From positions 3,282,001 through 3,346,000 of the forward strand of contig NZ_CP121662.1 in NCBI RefSeq assembly GCF_029714285.1: DNA of 64,000 nucleotides, read 5' to 3'. The notes below the pieces were generated by a model. The model saw only the letters and a program-made list of their open reading frames with translations, searched no databases and was not told the DNA's origin. Each line of letters opens with the position of its first letter. Positions within the stretch are counted from its first letter, which is position 1. This document shows, one piece after another, positions 1 through 10,048 of this stretch. Source of the DNA: Rhizobium sp. CB3090. Lineage in GTDB: Bacteria; Pseudomonadota; Alphaproteobacteria; Rhizobiales; Rhizobiaceae. The position numbers were made by a program, and so were the translations under genes.

Positions 1-890
<890 letters not shown>

Positions 891-1027
891 AAGGGCTGCA
901 AGTTGCGCTTATCTCTCCCTTGGCCGGCGAGAAAGCGACACGAGGTTGCTTGCGTGTCGTCTTAGCGTCGACAAAGCCAAACGAAAAAATTATGCTCCGA
1001 CGGCATAGAAGCCGTGGGAGAGACGCG

Positions 1028-2761
1028 ATGGACCCGAGAACATTCATTGGCGAGAGCCTGGTGGCAGGGGAGGCCTCCGGCGAGATCCTCTTTGCGGACG
1101 TGGGCCTGAGCTTCATGGGCGGAACGAATCCCGCCACAGGTCAGGTGACCGACACCCACCACCCATTGCATGGGCAGAGCGTGGCCGGGAAAATCCTTGC
1201 CATTCCGAGCGGTCGTGGATCTTGCGCCGGCAGCCTCGTCATCTTCGAGCTACTGACGAACGGACATGCACCCAAGGCCCTCGTGTTCCATCACAAGGAA
1301 GCAATTCTCACATTGGGGGTCATGATCGCAAACGAGCTGTTCGCGCTCGGGATTCCTGTCATTTGTCTCAGCAAGGATGATTTCGAATCTCTGAAACTGT
1401 ATCGCTACGCCGAAATCCGGAACGGGGCCGTCACCGTATCCATGGACGCGCCTCAAGATGTCGAGTCGAATGTGCCGGTCGCACCGCTTGACATCGAAGG
1501 GTTTCAGCTCAGCGACCTCGACAGGAAGTTCCTGGATGGGGCGTACGGCGAAGCAGCGCGCATTGCCATGCGGGTCATCATCCGTGCGGCGCAGCTCGAG
1601 GGTTCGGACAATCTGATTGCCGTCGACATGGCGCACATCGACGGCTGCTTCTATCAGGGACCGGGCAGCTTGCTGTTCGCGCGAAAGCTTTGCGATCTTG
1701 GCGCTTTTGTCAGAATACCGGCGACCATGAACGCGCTTTGCGTCGATCGCCAGCAATGGAAAGACCAGGGCGTCGTCGAGGCCCTCGGGCTTCCTTCCGA
1801 CGAGCTCGCAGACTGTTTCGTCAGGATGGGGGTCCGCCCGACATATACCTGCGCTCCCTATCTCCTCGACGGTGCCCCGACCTTCGGACAGCAGATCGCC
1901 TGGGCAGAATCGAATGCCGTCGTTTTCGCCAATTCCGTGATCGGCGCGCGGACGCTAAAATATCCCGATTATCTGGACATTTTGGTCGCCATTACGGGCC
2001 GCGCTCCGAACGCCGACTGCCACGTCGAGTCCAAACGTCGGGCCACTTTGCGTATCGACGTCTCCCTCTCGAACGTCGACGACTCGCTATATCCGCTGCT
2101 CGGCTACCATGTCGGAAAGATCGCCACGAATGAAATTCCGCTCATCTGCGGGCTGGAAGGATTCCCTGTTTCGCACGATGACCTAAAGGCGTTCGGCGCC
2201 GCGTTTGCCACGACATCGGCAGCGGCGATGTTCCACATTCTCGGTATTACTCCGGAGGCGGCGACGATCGCCGACGCCTGTTCCGAGAACGAACACGTCG
2301 AAGTCGTTACCGTGACCCGCGAAGACCTGCTCGAAACATGGCATGAATTGAACAACGCGACGACCGACCACGTCGATCTGGTCTCCCTCGGAAATCCGCA
2401 TTTCTCGCTGACCGAGATCGAACGGCTCTCCGAACTGTGCGGTGGTCAGAAGAAGGCGGACGGGTTGTCGCTCATCGTGACGTGCGGCCGCGAGGTTTAT
2501 GCCAAGGCGAAGGAAAAGGGTTTCGTCCAGCCGGTCCTGGACTTCGGCGGCACCTTTCTAAACGACACCTGCTGGTGTCTGATCGGAGAACCGGTCGTCG
2601 GCCGTGATATCAGGAACATCATAACCAATTCTGGAAAATACGCGCATTACGGCCCGGCAGCAGTGCAGCGAGGTTTCCACTTTGGAAGTCTTGAACGCTG
2701 CGTCGACGCAGCAAAAACTGGCCGGGTCACACGCGATCTGCCCGGCTGGCTGCGTGGCTAG
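1028..2761 (+). CDS. Aconitase X (AcnX) family hydro-lyase, small and large domains fused
   Basis: Predicted dehydratase of the aconitase superfamily, 577 aa. The N-terminal ~130 residues match the swivel (DUF126) domain (FMGGTNPATG, IPSGRGSCAGS). The rest matches the large aconitase-X (DUF521) domain (VDMAHIDGCFYQGPGS, CAPYLLDGAPTFGQQIAWAESNAV cut here into its two halves CAPYLLDG and FGQQIAWAES, and SNSVIGART-like FANSVIGART). Fused bacterial members have been characterised as cis-3-hydroxy-L-proline dehydratases, so that is the favoured reaction; the archaeal mevalonate-5-phosphate dehydratases are the alternative. I chose the ATG at 1028 because GGGAGAG lies just upstream. The in-frame ATG at 920 would add 36 residues of unrelated sequence. 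No proline racemase or other hydroxyproline gene is visible nearby, so the substrate stays inferred. Confidence 0.85.
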   Translation: MDPRTFIGESLVAGEASGEILFADVGLSFMGGTNPATGQVTDTHHPLHGQSVAGKILAIPSGRGSCAGSLVIFELLTNGHAPKALVFHHKEAILTLGVMIANELFALGIPVICLSKDDFESLKLYRYAEIRNGAVTVSMDAPQDVESNVPVAPLDIEGFQLSDLDRKFLDGAYGEAARIAMRVIIRAAQLEGSDNLIAVDMAHIDGCFYQGPGSLLFARKLCDLGAFVRIPATMNALCVDRQQWKDQGVVEALGLPSDELADCFVRMGVRPTYTCAPYLLDGAPTFGQQIAWAESNAVVFANSVIGARTLKYPDYLDILVAITGRAPNADCHVESKRRATLRIDVSLSNVDDSLYPLLGYHVGKIATNEIPLICGLEGFPVSHDDLKAFGAAFATTSAAAMFHILGITPEAATIADACSENEHVEVVTVTREDLLETWHELNNATTDHVDLVSLGNPHFSLTEIERLSELCGGQKKADGLSLIVTCGREVYAKAKEKGFVQPVLDFGGTFLNDTCWCLIGEPVVGRDIRNIITNSGKYAHYGPAAVQRGFHFGSLERCVDAAKTGRVTRDLPGWLRG

Positions 2762-2775
2762 AGTGTTCCGCCCGG

Positions 2776-5247
2776 TCACACTTCGACTATTCGCCGGCCT
2801 CCCAAGGTCCTGATCTGACCGGTGGGTACGGTGTCTACCGCAGTTCCAGCCCGCGGATGAAGCCTCAACCGCCGGGGCGCCCCCGGGGCGAGATGGAACC
2901 AATCGTCCTCCGCCCGATAGGCTTCGAAATCGATCTGTACCGACTGTGCCAACCGGTCGCTGCTGAGATCAAGGAACCAGTGATTGTCCTGCTGCGCGAC
3001 GGAAGCAGTGATTTCTGCCTCGTGAAAGGCTTTCGTCCTGCCCAAAGGAAAATAAAAGGCTTCGGCGATCAGCGCCCCCGTTTCGCGCGCTGTAAGCCGC
3101 GCTACCGTCACATCATGCGACGGCGGGCCGAAGCGGAAAGCATAGGTCGAGTCAAAAAAGGCGCCGAAGAGATCGGTGCAGGCGATCTTGTGCTTGCTGC
3201 GGGCTTCGATCGATAATTCCCGCTTGCCACTGACCACTGTCTGCCGACCGTCGCGCAGGCAGACCACATCGAGATCGAGGTCGAGGGCAACATCGCCCTC
3301 GTTGATGACATGCGCATCGAGACCATTGGTGCCTTCATCGGTGAGCAATACCTGCACCGGCCGGAAGGAGCGGCGGAGCGCGTACCATATGGGCTTCGGC
3401 TCGCCGGTGGAATCGATCACACCCCAGCCGGGGCCGGGCAACAGATCCTGCAGCGTCCAGACGAGGGCACCGTTGCAGTCGGAGCCCTGCCGCCGCCATT
3501 CGGCATAGGTTTCTTCCGCGACTTCGCCTGTAACGGCCCGCGACAGATCGAGATAGAGATCCGGATCTTCGCGCCGCAGGCGATTTGGTTCAAAGCCATA
3601 GAGCTCGCTGAGATAATGGTCGCGCGCATCCTCGAAATCCCAGGAAGCGCCGCGGTCGCGGGGCACGCGCTCTTTCCATAGCGGGCTATGGACTGCCGGG
3701 ACGGGCAAATGCCGCGCCAAGCTCCGGGCCTGCGGCACATGCGCGAAAGCCAGGCTTTCCGCCGCGAAGCGGACATCGGCACGCCGCGCGTCGTCCAGCG
3801 GCCGCATGTAGGCGCCGACGCCATAGTAGTGCGTCACGCCCGCATTCGGGGAAAACGGCATAGCGCCGCCCGAGGGGGAATTGACGACATAGGGAACATC
3901 GGGCCGTAGAGACTTTACGACGGCAGGAATGATCTCCTCCACGATCGGGCTTGCCCAGAAGCGCTCGGGCAGGCCCATCATTGCCGCCTGCTGATACATT
4001 TCGCTGCCGCCGCAAAGGACGGCGAGCGAGGGAGACAGGCGCGTACTGGAAAGAAGCTGAGCCGCTTCCGCCTCGACATGGGCATTGAAAGCCTTGTCGT
4101 TCTTCGGATAGTCGAAATTGGCGAACATGAAATCCTGCCAAACCAACAGGCCGAGTTCATCGCAAAGCCGGAAGAATTCCGGTGTCTCATAGGCCATGGT
4201 GCCGCCGATGCGGATCATGTTCATGCCCGCCTCCGCCGCCAGCCGGAGCCATAGCTCGTAATCTTCACGGCTACCGGGCAGGCGGGCGATATCCGCCGTC
4301 GTCCAGACGGCACCGCGGCAGAAGATGCGCTCGCCATTGACAACAAGCGCAAAATCCTGGCCATCAGCACCGTGATCGACCGTCAGCCGGCGGAAGCCGG
4401 TACGCCCGAGCGGATGCTCCACGCCATCGATGATCAGCGCCACGTCATAGAGATCGGGCGTTCCGTGGGTATGCGGCCACCATGGCGTCACGCCGGGGAT
4501 TTTCAGGATCGCCGTGCAACGGCCGCCATTGTCTTTCTGGAAGGCCTGTTCGACCTCGCCACAACGAAGCACGATCTCACCGACCTGCCCCTCGACGATA
4601 AGCGAGGCGTAAAGCCGGCCCTCGCCATCCTCCAGCAGATCCGGACGCAGCGAAAGGTCGCGGATGACCGGGCTATGCGGACGCAACAGCGAAATCGGCC
4701 GCCAGGGACCGACAGCGTGAATCTCGGGGCACCAGCCGGGCATGTGGCCGAGCAAGGTCGTCCGGACCAGTCGCAGCCCCTGCGGCGTGATCATCTGCGG
4801 CCGCCACCGGGCTCTTGGGCCGGGTTCGGCAAGCCGCGGCTCCAGCGCGCGAAAGCAGAGCGCCAGCTCATCACCACCCAGCAGATGGATGGCGAGTTCG
4901 TGCGATTCGAACATGCTTTCGGAGACGAGAATTTTTCTGCCATTCAGGAAGACTTCGCAGAGCGTTGCCAGCCCTCCGAGCCGCAGAACGGCATTGCCGG
5001 GGTCGGCGTCGACCAATCGGCAAAGATACCAGGCATCCTTGTCGTTCAGCGGATGGGGATTCTCGCGATTGAAGAGCCCGGCCTTTTCGAGCGACCCGGC
5101 CACGGTGCCCGGCACCGACGCTGGGATGAACCCGGCCGAAAGCGGCACGTCCGAAGGCGAGGCGCAGGCACCCGCATCCGTCAGAACCACATTCCACCCT
5201 TCGCTCAGCAGCGTCTCGCCGCCAATATCAGCCAAACGCCCGTGCAT
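2776..5247 (-). CDS. Glycoside hydrolase family 2 protein, beta-mannosidase-like
   Basis: Cytoplasmic glycosidase of 823 aa; no signal peptide is seen. It has the GH2 order of a jelly-roll domain (start to about residue 190), an immunoglobulin-like domain and a TIM barrel (about 300-620). The barrel carries RIGGTMAYETPEFFRLCDE and VWQDFMFANFDYP, typical of beta-mannosidases. By eye the acid/base is Glu416 (CGGSEM) and the nucleophile Glu497 (FAAESLAF), so both catalytic residues appear present. It is the last gene of the operon that starts with the carrier protein at 8641, 67 bp after the DUF1839 gene. A glycosidase in such an operon suggests that the carrier-protein product is attached to, or released from, a sugar. 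That role is inference; the real substrate is unknown. Confidence 0.85.
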   Translation of the reverse strand: MHGRLADIGGETLLSEGWNVVLTDAGACASPSDVPLSAGFIPASVPGTVAGSLEKAGLFNRENPHPLNDKDAWYLCRLVDADPGNAVLRLGGLATLCEVFLNGRKILVSESMFESHELAIHLLGGDELALCFRALEPRLAEPGPRARWRPQMITPQGLRLVRTTLLGHMPGWCPEIHAVGPWRPISLLRPHSPVIRDLSLRPDLLEDGEGRLYASLIVEGQVGEIVLRCGEVEQAFQKDNGGRCTAILKIPGVTPWWPHTHGTPDLYDVALIIDGVEHPLGRTGFRRLTVDHGADGQDFALVVNGERIFCRGAVWTTADIARLPGSREDYELWLRLAAEAGMNMIRIGGTMAYETPEFFRLCDELGLLVWQDFMFANFDYPKNDKAFNAHVEAEAAQLLSSTRLSPSLAVLCGGSEMYQQAAMMGLPERFWASPIVEEIIPAVVKSLRPDVPYVVNSPSGGAMPFSPNAGVTHYYGVGAYMRPLDDARRADVRFAAESLAFAHVPQARSLARHLPVPAVHSPLWKERVPRDRGASWDFEDARDHYLSELYGFEPNRLRREDPDLYLDLSRAVTGEVAEETYAEWRRQGSDCNGALVWTLQDLLPGPGWGVIDSTGEPKPIWYALRRSFRPVQVLLTDEGTNGLDAHVINEGDVALDLDLDVVCLRDGRQTVVSGKRELSIEARSKHKIACTDLFGAFFDSTYAFRFGPPSHDVTVARLTARETGALIAEAFYFPLGRTKAFHEAEITASVAQQDNHWFLDLSSDRLAQSVQIDFEAYRAEDDWFHLAPGAPRRLRLHPRAGTAVDTVPTGQIRTLGGRRIVEV

Positions 5248-5314
5248 TGCATCCCTCAGCTCAGAACAGGATTCCCAAGAGCGCAGTCGGCTTTTGGGAG
5301 GCGATCATGTTCGC

Positions 5315-6274
5315 CTACAGCTTTTGTTCAAGCAGCCCCATCATCGAATCCCATGCATCCGCGGCCGGATCAAGGGCCGTCTGCAGCGGCTCGAATTTCT
5401 TGCGTGTTATGGCGCGAGCAAGCTGGAACTGTACCGATTTCGCCACCTCCGAAATTCGCCGGGCCTCGCCGGCAGCTTCCGAAAAATCTGCCGAGAGCCA
5501 GTCGAGATGACTGCCCGCCAGCTCGAAATTGGCGCCGAGCTGGCGCAGCGTGTTGAAGGCATATTTATGGAAAAAGCCGAAGGGCCGCTCGGCCACCGCT
5601 TCCACCTGCGCCGGGAAAACCGCTGCGAAGGCACGGATGGGATTGGCGACGGGACGACGGCGGAAATGGAAGGCCAGAAGTTGCCTGGATGTCTGCCGAA
5701 TGGCTGCCTCGCCAGGCACACTCTCGGGAAACTTCGCAAATTCCGTATAGGGCAGGAAAGGCAGATCCTCTTCCGTCAGATGCAGTTGGAACAGCCCGTC
5801 GAAATCCTCGCCCGATAGCCGGAAGAAACCGCCATTGTGGAAATAATCGAGCTCGCGGCCCGCCATATCCAACCGGTTGATGGCGACGGTCGTCTTGCCA
5901 TGCTCACGGCGATAACCGACGCCCTGGGTGTCGGGCATATAGAAGGAATCCATCTCGACAAGGCAGAGCCGACCACGGCCGATCTGCTCGGCAATGTGGT
6001 ACTGGACCTTGTCGTAGATTGCCAGTTCCGTGCAGCGGATTCCGTAAAGCGCTTCCAGATCTTCAAGCGGCACCTTGAAGAAGGTGAACTGGTCACCCTC
6101 GAAATCCTGCGTCATCGTGAAGCCGAGCATGGCTTCCGGCGGCAGCTTCAAGCTTGAAAGCACCTCGATCCAGAGATCGATGTAGCAATTGGTTTCCGGC
6201 CACATGCGCTCGCTGTCGTGCAGCGCATGTGGCTTATAGGCGGCGGGATCCAGTCCCTGAAAAACGGCAACCAT
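5315..6274 (-). CDS. DUF1839 family protein of the carrier-protein operon
   Basis: Protein of about 319 aa recognised as DUF1839, a family without a known reaction that accompanies amino acid:[carrier protein] ligases in alphaproteobacteria. Visible conserved stretches are FQGLDPAAYKPHALHD and RMWPETNCYIDLWIEVL near the start and LYGIRCTELAIYDKVQYHI further in. No signal peptide or membrane segment is obvious. I place the start at 6274, 9 bp after the ligase stop, because the family match begins at VFQGLDP; an in-frame ATG at 6319 would overlap the ligase. By elimination it is a candidate for the step that transfers or modifies the aminoacyl group on the carrier protein, but this is inference from context only. 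Confidence 0.8.
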   Translation of the reverse strand: MVAVFQGLDPAAYKPHALHDSERMWPETNCYIDLWIEVLSSLKLPPEAMLGFTMTQDFEGDQFTFFKVPLEDLEALYGIRCTELAIYDKVQYHIAEQIGRGRLCLVEMDSFYMPDTQGVGYRREHGKTTVAINRLDMAGRELDYFHNGGFFRLSGEDFDGLFQLHLTEEDLPFLPYTEFAKFPESVPGEAAIRQTSRQLLAFHFRRRPVANPIRAFAAVFPAQVEAVAERPFGFFHKYAFNTLRQLGANFELAGSHLDWLSADFSEAAGEARRISEVAKSVQFQLARAITRKKFEPLQTALDPAADAWDSMMGLLEQKL

Positions 6275-6282
6275 GGAAGCGA

Positions 6283-7191
6283 TCAGCCCCACAACGCCTT
6301 GCGCACGCTCTCGGGCCATTCCTTAGTATCGAGACCGTGGGTGTGGAACAGCGCCAGCGCGATGCGCTCCAATCCGAAGCCGACGCAGGCTGTATGCGCG
6401 ACGCTGCCGTCTTCGAAGTTCAGACCCCATTTCGCGCCGAATGCGTCCTGGTGATAGTTGAAGCTCATGCAGGCGGTCGGATTGGCGGCTGAGGTGATCG
6501 GGATCAGCAGCTCGAATTTCAGGTTCTGGTCGCGCTGATTGTTGGCAAGCATCTTGCCGGCCCGGCCAAAGAACGGGTCGTTGGCAACATCGATGGTCAC
6601 GTCGAGCCCAACAGCCTTCATCATCTCGATGCCGCGATCCATCCAGCTCTGGCGAAAATCCGTCACATGCTTGTCGGTGCCCATGCAAACATATTCTCGC
6701 ATGCGGAACAGTTGCTGGCGAGCCGGATCCTTGGAAGGCTCGTGGCGAAAGCAATAGGACTGCAGGTCGAAAAGTGCGCCGCTATCCGGCAACGCGCCGC
6801 GCTTGGCGACCGTCGGATAGAGCGGATAGCAGGCGGCCGGCGTCAGCACGATATCCGTCGCTTCCTGATCCTTCGTCCAGTCGTCGCCCACTTCCATGCA
6901 CTTCAAGAGGCTCATGTGGTCGAGTTCGTTGCCGCAGAAGCTGTGCACCGTGCCGGCAAGCTGCGGGAAGCTCTTCATGTAGCCGCTCTTTTCGAAGAAG
7001 GCGCGGTTCATGCCCGGCGGAAAGCGGATGGCTTCGGCACCGTCGGCGCCGCCGAACCTGTCGATCAGCCTCTCGAAGGCGGAAATGACGTCTTCGAATT
7101 GGCCGCTGCGGCCATAGAGCCCATCAACGCCGGTGTCGATCAGAAGACCGGATTCGAAAAGGCGGTCGAGAAACGAGGTCTGCATATCCAT
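6283..7191 (-). CDS. Amino acid:[carrier protein] ligase, class II aaRS-like
   Basis: 302-aa catalytic-domain-only homologue of the atypical (methanogen-type) seryl-tRNA synthetase. Proteins of this type from Bradyrhizobium and Agrobacterium activate glycine or alanine with ATP and load it on the phosphopantetheine of a small carrier protein instead of tRNA. Motif 2 is seen at [20 protein letters not shown] (about 148-167) and motif 3 at GFGLERIAL (271-279). Cys121, Glu166 and Cys269 sit at the relative spacing I recall for the zinc ligands of the Bradyrhizobium enzyme (Cys131, Glu176, Cys279). There is no tRNA-binding arm. The gene lies 5 bp after the flavoprotein gene and two genes downstream of its likely carrier protein. 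Which amino acid is used cannot be decided by eye. Confidence 0.92.
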   Translation of the reverse strand: MDMQTSFLDRLFESGLLIDTGVDGLYGRSGQFEDVISAFERLIDRFGGADGAEAIRFPPGMNRAFFEKSGYMKSFPQLAGTVHSFCGNELDHMSLLKCMEVGDDWTKDQEATDIVLTPAACYPLYPTVAKRGALPDSGALFDLQSYCFRHEPSKDPARQQLFRMREYVCMGTDKHVTDFRQSWMDRGIEMMKAVGLDVTIDVANDPFFGRAGKMLANNQRDQNLKFELLIPITSAANPTACMSFNYHQDAFGAKWGLNFEDGSVAHTACVGFGLERIALALFHTHGLDTKEWPESVRKALWG

Positions 7192-7196
7192 GACGA

Positions 7197-8390
7197 TTAT
7201 CCCAGTAGGCTGGTATCTTGTTTGTGGACGAGCAACATGGTCGACGTGTTGCCGAGAATGCGGTCGTTCGAGATCATCAGTTGAGCGGAATGCGCATCGC
7301 GCAAATGGCGGCCGAGGCTGTAGGGAGTACCGTTCTTGTAGCCCATGATGCCGCAGATCAGCATCGCGTGGTTGATGATCGGCAGGATCATCTCCGACGA
7401 CGCGATCTTGACGTTGTTCATGGCAACGGCAAACGCCATCGAGGAGAGCCGGTCGGCATCCACCTTGGCCTCCTCATAGACTTTCAGGCCGGCGACGACG
7501 TTCGATTTTACCATCTGCAGCAGGCTCGAGACTTCCGCCAGCCGCAATGCGCCAGGCGGCTGCGTGCCGGGCGACTTGCGGGCCGCGGCGCGCACGAAAG
7601 CCTGGGCGCGAGCCACCGCATCGGCTGCGATGCCATACCAGACGCCGCTCCAGAGCAGATGCGAGCTAGCCAGCATCGACTGCGCGGCGATCTCGGCAAA
7701 CGGCTTCGGCAGGATCTGCACGGCCGGCGCTTCGCCTTTGAACAGGAAACCGTCGGAGCAGGTGCCGCGCATGCCGAGCGTGTTCCACTCGATGGTGCGC
7801 TCCAGCGTGTATTGATCCCTGAGAAACACCGTCATGACCTGATCGGAGGAAGCTGCCTCGGCATGGCTGCGCGAGGTGATCAGAATCGCGTCGGCATGGG
7901 CGCCGTAGGAGATGACGGTTGCGTCCTTCTCAAGGAAGCACCACTCGCCTTCCACCTTGATGGCGCAGATGCTGTTGCGGAGATTGCCGCCGATGCCGCC
8001 TTCCGTCGTCGCCGATGCCAGCAGAAGCTGTTCCTTGGCGATGCGGCGCATGAATTCGCAGTGCCATTCGCTGCCGGCGCCATGTTCGACCAGGCTCGAA
8101 AGCTTGATCTGATGCATGGCGAAAACCATGGCGCTCGCCGCGCAGGCCTGACCCAGGATCGAGCAGAGCTCGGCTATTTCGGTGATAGACGCGCCTTCGC
8201 CGCCAAGATCGGCAGGGATTTGGATCGACAGCAGCCTTTCGGCACGCATCGCATCCACGGCCTCCCGCGGGAAGCGGCCCTCGGCGTCGACTTCATCAGT
8301 ATATTTGCCGGCGATGACAGCGACCCGCGCAGCGCGCACCGCCGCCGTATCTCCGGCTCCGGCTTCAACCAAAGCGACCGCGACATTCAT
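7197..8390 (-). CDS. Acyl-CoA dehydrogenase-like flavoprotein of the carrier-protein operon
   Basis: 397-aa protein with the acyl-CoA dehydrogenase fold: an N-terminal helical part ([19 protein letters not shown]), a middle beta domain ([29 protein letters not shown]) and a C-terminal helical domain. It overlaps the carrier-protein stop by one base (TGATG), so the two are probably translationally coupled. The C-terminal loop that usually holds the catalytic glutamate (YEGT) reads [10 protein letters not shown] here, with Gly near 380 in that place. It may therefore use another base, or act as a flavin monooxygenase-like member. By analogy with PltE-type enzymes, which oxidise an aminoacyl group while it is held on a carrier protein, the substrate is proposed to be aminoacyl-S-carrier protein. 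That is inference. Confidence 0.88.
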   Translation of the reverse strand: MNVAVALVEAGAGDTAAVRAARVAVIAGKYTDEVDAEGRFPREAVDAMRAERLLSIQIPADLGGEGASITEIAELCSILGQACAASAMVFAMHQIKLSSLVEHGAGSEWHCEFMRRIAKEQLLLASATTEGGIGGNLRNSICAIKVEGEWCFLEKDATVISYGAHADAILITSRSHAEAASSDQVMTVFLRDQYTLERTIEWNTLGMRGTCSDGFLFKGEAPAVQILPKPFAEIAAQSMLASSHLLWSGVWYGIAADAVARAQAFVRAAARKSPGTQPPGALRLAEVSSLLQMVKSNVVAGLKVYEEAKVDADRLSSMAFAVAMNNVKIASSEMILPIINHAMLICGIMGYKNGTPYSLGRHLRDAHSAQLMISNDRILGNTSTMLLVHKQDTSLLG

Positions 8391-8641
8391 CAGGCAACCT
8401 TTCGGCTGTCCAGGATCATGCCGACCGTCTTTTCGATGGCAACGATGCTGGCAAAGGATTTGCGGTTCAGCAGATTATCGGGGAACTCGATGTCGAAAGC
8501 CTCTTCGATGCCGAGCATGAGCTGCACCGACGCAAAGGAAGACAGGCCTGCCGCATAGAGATCGGCATCGTCGGCAATCTGATCGATCGTAACGGGAAGC
8601 GCACCAAACTTGGCCAACAAATCGCGAATCGTCTTATTCAT
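8390..8641 (-). CDS. Acyl carrier protein-like aminoacyl carrier protein
   Basis: 83-aa phosphopantetheine carrier protein and first gene of the five-gene operon. The attachment motif is AGLSSFASV with Ser35 as the likely pantetheine site; the usual Asp before that serine is itself a serine here. The segment LYAAGLSSFASVQLMLGIEE is typical of carriers that pair with amino acid:[carrier protein] ligases rather than of fatty-acid AcpP. The strong ribosome binding site CTGGAGGA lies about 10 bp before the ATG, after an AT-rich leader. It should be charged with Gly or Ala by the ligase encoded two genes downstream, after activation by a phosphopantetheinyl transferase encoded elsewhere. Confidence 0.9.
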   Translation of the reverse strand: MNKTIRDLLAKFGALPVTIDQIADDADLYAAGLSSFASVQLMLGIEEAFDIEFPDNLLNRKSFASIVAIEKTVGMILDSRKVA

Positions 8642-8995
8642 CCTTTAGTCCTCCAGGTAAACGTAAACACGACGGCAGTAACGCCGCCCTATCCTGAGCC
8701 GAGAAGTAACAGGGAAAATAGAACATTCCGCTAAGCGACGTGGTAAATACAACCATGCTATACTTAGCAAGAAAATCTTATATTTTAGATTTACCTAAGA
8801 GAAATTTACGGTTTTTAAGCCATATAACATGCCGTTTCCGGAATAATATCTGGTATGGCTAAAATTTGTGCCGAATGATGTGGGAGAAAATGATACTTGG
8901 CGGCAAGGTTAACGTGCAAATTTACCCGCCAAGTTCATTTATAAACGCAGCACTGCAGACATCCTGAAGTAGCAGTGGCGGGTATGGAGCAGATC
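8642..8995. other. AT-rich gene-free region upstream of the carrier-protein operon
   Basis: 354 bp between epmB and the carrier-protein gene, both on the minus strand, so it holds the epmB 3' end and the operon promoter. It is visibly more AT-rich than its flanks, mainly at 8720-8880, and contains no credible reading frame. A weak minus-strand promoter-like pair (TTGCTA, then TATTTA about 15 bp later) can be read around 8740-8770, but I would not rely on it. An inverted repeat near the epmB end is listed separately. Confidence 0.6.
8895..8934 (-). terminator. Inverted repeat downstream of epmB, possible terminator
   Basis: Perfect 9-bp arms ACTTGGCGG (8895-8903) and CCGCCAAGT (8926-8934) with a 22-nt loop, 62 bp beyond the epmB stop. 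On the minus strand it is followed by a moderately T-rich stretch. The long loop makes a classical terminator uncertain; a protein-binding operator for the next operon is the alternative. Confidence 0.4.
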
Positions 8996-10048
8996 CTACC
9001 TTTCCGGCGGATAGACATGCTCGCCGCCGCGATAGTCCGCGATGGAATAGCAGCCTTCGCCGACCTCGCGGACGGCGCTTCTGCCGATGTCCGCCTTGCC
9101 ATGGCCGCCTGGTATATCGAGGATGTAGGTGGGTTGGCAGAGGCCGGAAATACGGCCGCGCAGCGCCGCGACGATCTCCTGCCCCTCCGCTATCGTCATG
9201 CGAAAATGGCTGGTGCCGGGGGCAAGATCGGGGTGATGCAGGTAATAAGGCTTGATCCGCGTCTCGACGAAAGCCCTCATCAGCGCCGCCAGAACATCCG
9301 GATCGTCGTTGACGCCCTTCAGCAATACGGACTGGCTGACGAGCACAATGCCGGCATCGACAAGCCGCGCGCAGGCGGCACGCGCCTCTGCGGTCAGCTC
9401 GCGCGGATGGTTGGCATGCAACGCCAAATAGACCGTCTTGCCGCTCGCCTTCAGCGCCGCAATCAGCGCCCCATCGATCTTCAAGGGATCGACAACGGGC
9501 ACACGAGTGTGGAACCGGACGATCTTCACGTGCTCGATATTGGCCAGCGCACTCAGCATCTCCTCGAGCCGGCGCGGCGACAGCACCAGCGGATCGCCGC
9601 CGGTCAGGATGACCTCCCAGATCTCGCGATGATCGCGGATATAGGCAAAGGCGGCATCGAGCGCCCCCGCATCCAGCGTGCCGAGGCCGTGCGGCCCGAC
9701 CATCTCACGGCGGAAACAGAAGCGGCAATAGACCGGGCAGACATGCACGGCCTTCAACAAGACGCGGTCGGGATAGCGATGGACGATGCCTTCGACCGGA
9801 CTATGGGCATGATCGCCGATCGGATCGGCCCGCTCTTCCGGCAAAACGATGAGTTCAGCCATGTCGGGCACGAATTGCCGGGCGATAGGATCGGCAGGAT
9901 CGCTGCGGTCGATCAGCTTTGCCATGGTAGGCGTGAGCGCAATGGCGTAACGCTCTGCTACCGCCTCCAGCGACCGAGCCTCGCCGGCATCGATCAAACC
10001 GGCCTGTTCGAGGTCGTCGACACTTCTGATCGGACGCATCACATTCAT
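8996..10048 (-). CDS. epmB: EF-P beta-lysylation protein EpmB (lysine 2,3-aminomutase-like radical SAM enzyme)
   Basis: 350-aa KamA-family radical SAM, PLP-dependent aminomutase. It converts (S)-alpha-lysine to (R)-beta-lysine for modification of elongation factor P. The iron-sulfur cysteines are Cys104, Cys108 and Cys111 (CPVYCRFC), followed by a PLP/SAM-binding barrel with LTGGDPLVLSPRRL and RFHTRVPVVDP. It overlaps epmA by four bases (ATGA), so the two enzymes are co-translated. The length fits EpmB rather than the longer catabolic lysine 2,3-aminomutases. With epmA and the divergent efp it forms a complete beta-lysylation locus; the hydroxylase EpmC is not seen here. Confidence 0.93.
   Translation of the reverse strand: MNVMRPIRSVDDLEQAGLIDAGEARSLEAVAERYAIALTPTMAKLIDRSDPADPIARQFVPDMAELIVLPEERADPIGDHAHSPVEGIVHRYPDRVLLKAVHVCPVYCRFCFRREMVGPHGLGTLDAGALDAAFAYIRDHREIWEVILTGGDPLVLSPRRLEEMLSALANIEHVKIVRFHTRVPVVDPLKIDGALIAALKASGKTVYLALHANHPRELTAEARAACARLVDAGIVLVSQSVLLKGVNDDPDVLAALMRAFVETRIKPYYLHHPDLAPGTSHFRMTIAEGQEIVAALRGRISGLCQPTYILDIPGGHGKADIGRSAVREVGEGCYSIADYRGGEHVYPPER

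Noticed and set aside
4372..5556. 394-codon plus-strand frame opposite the GH2 gene
   Set aside because: Antisense shadow of a high-GC gene; it has no family similarity and runs past the end of the GH2 gene into the next gene.
8642..8995. A nod box or symbiotic promoter in the AT-rich leader of the carrier-protein operon
   Set aside because: The conserved nod-box spacing and the ATC-N9-GAT core are not present.
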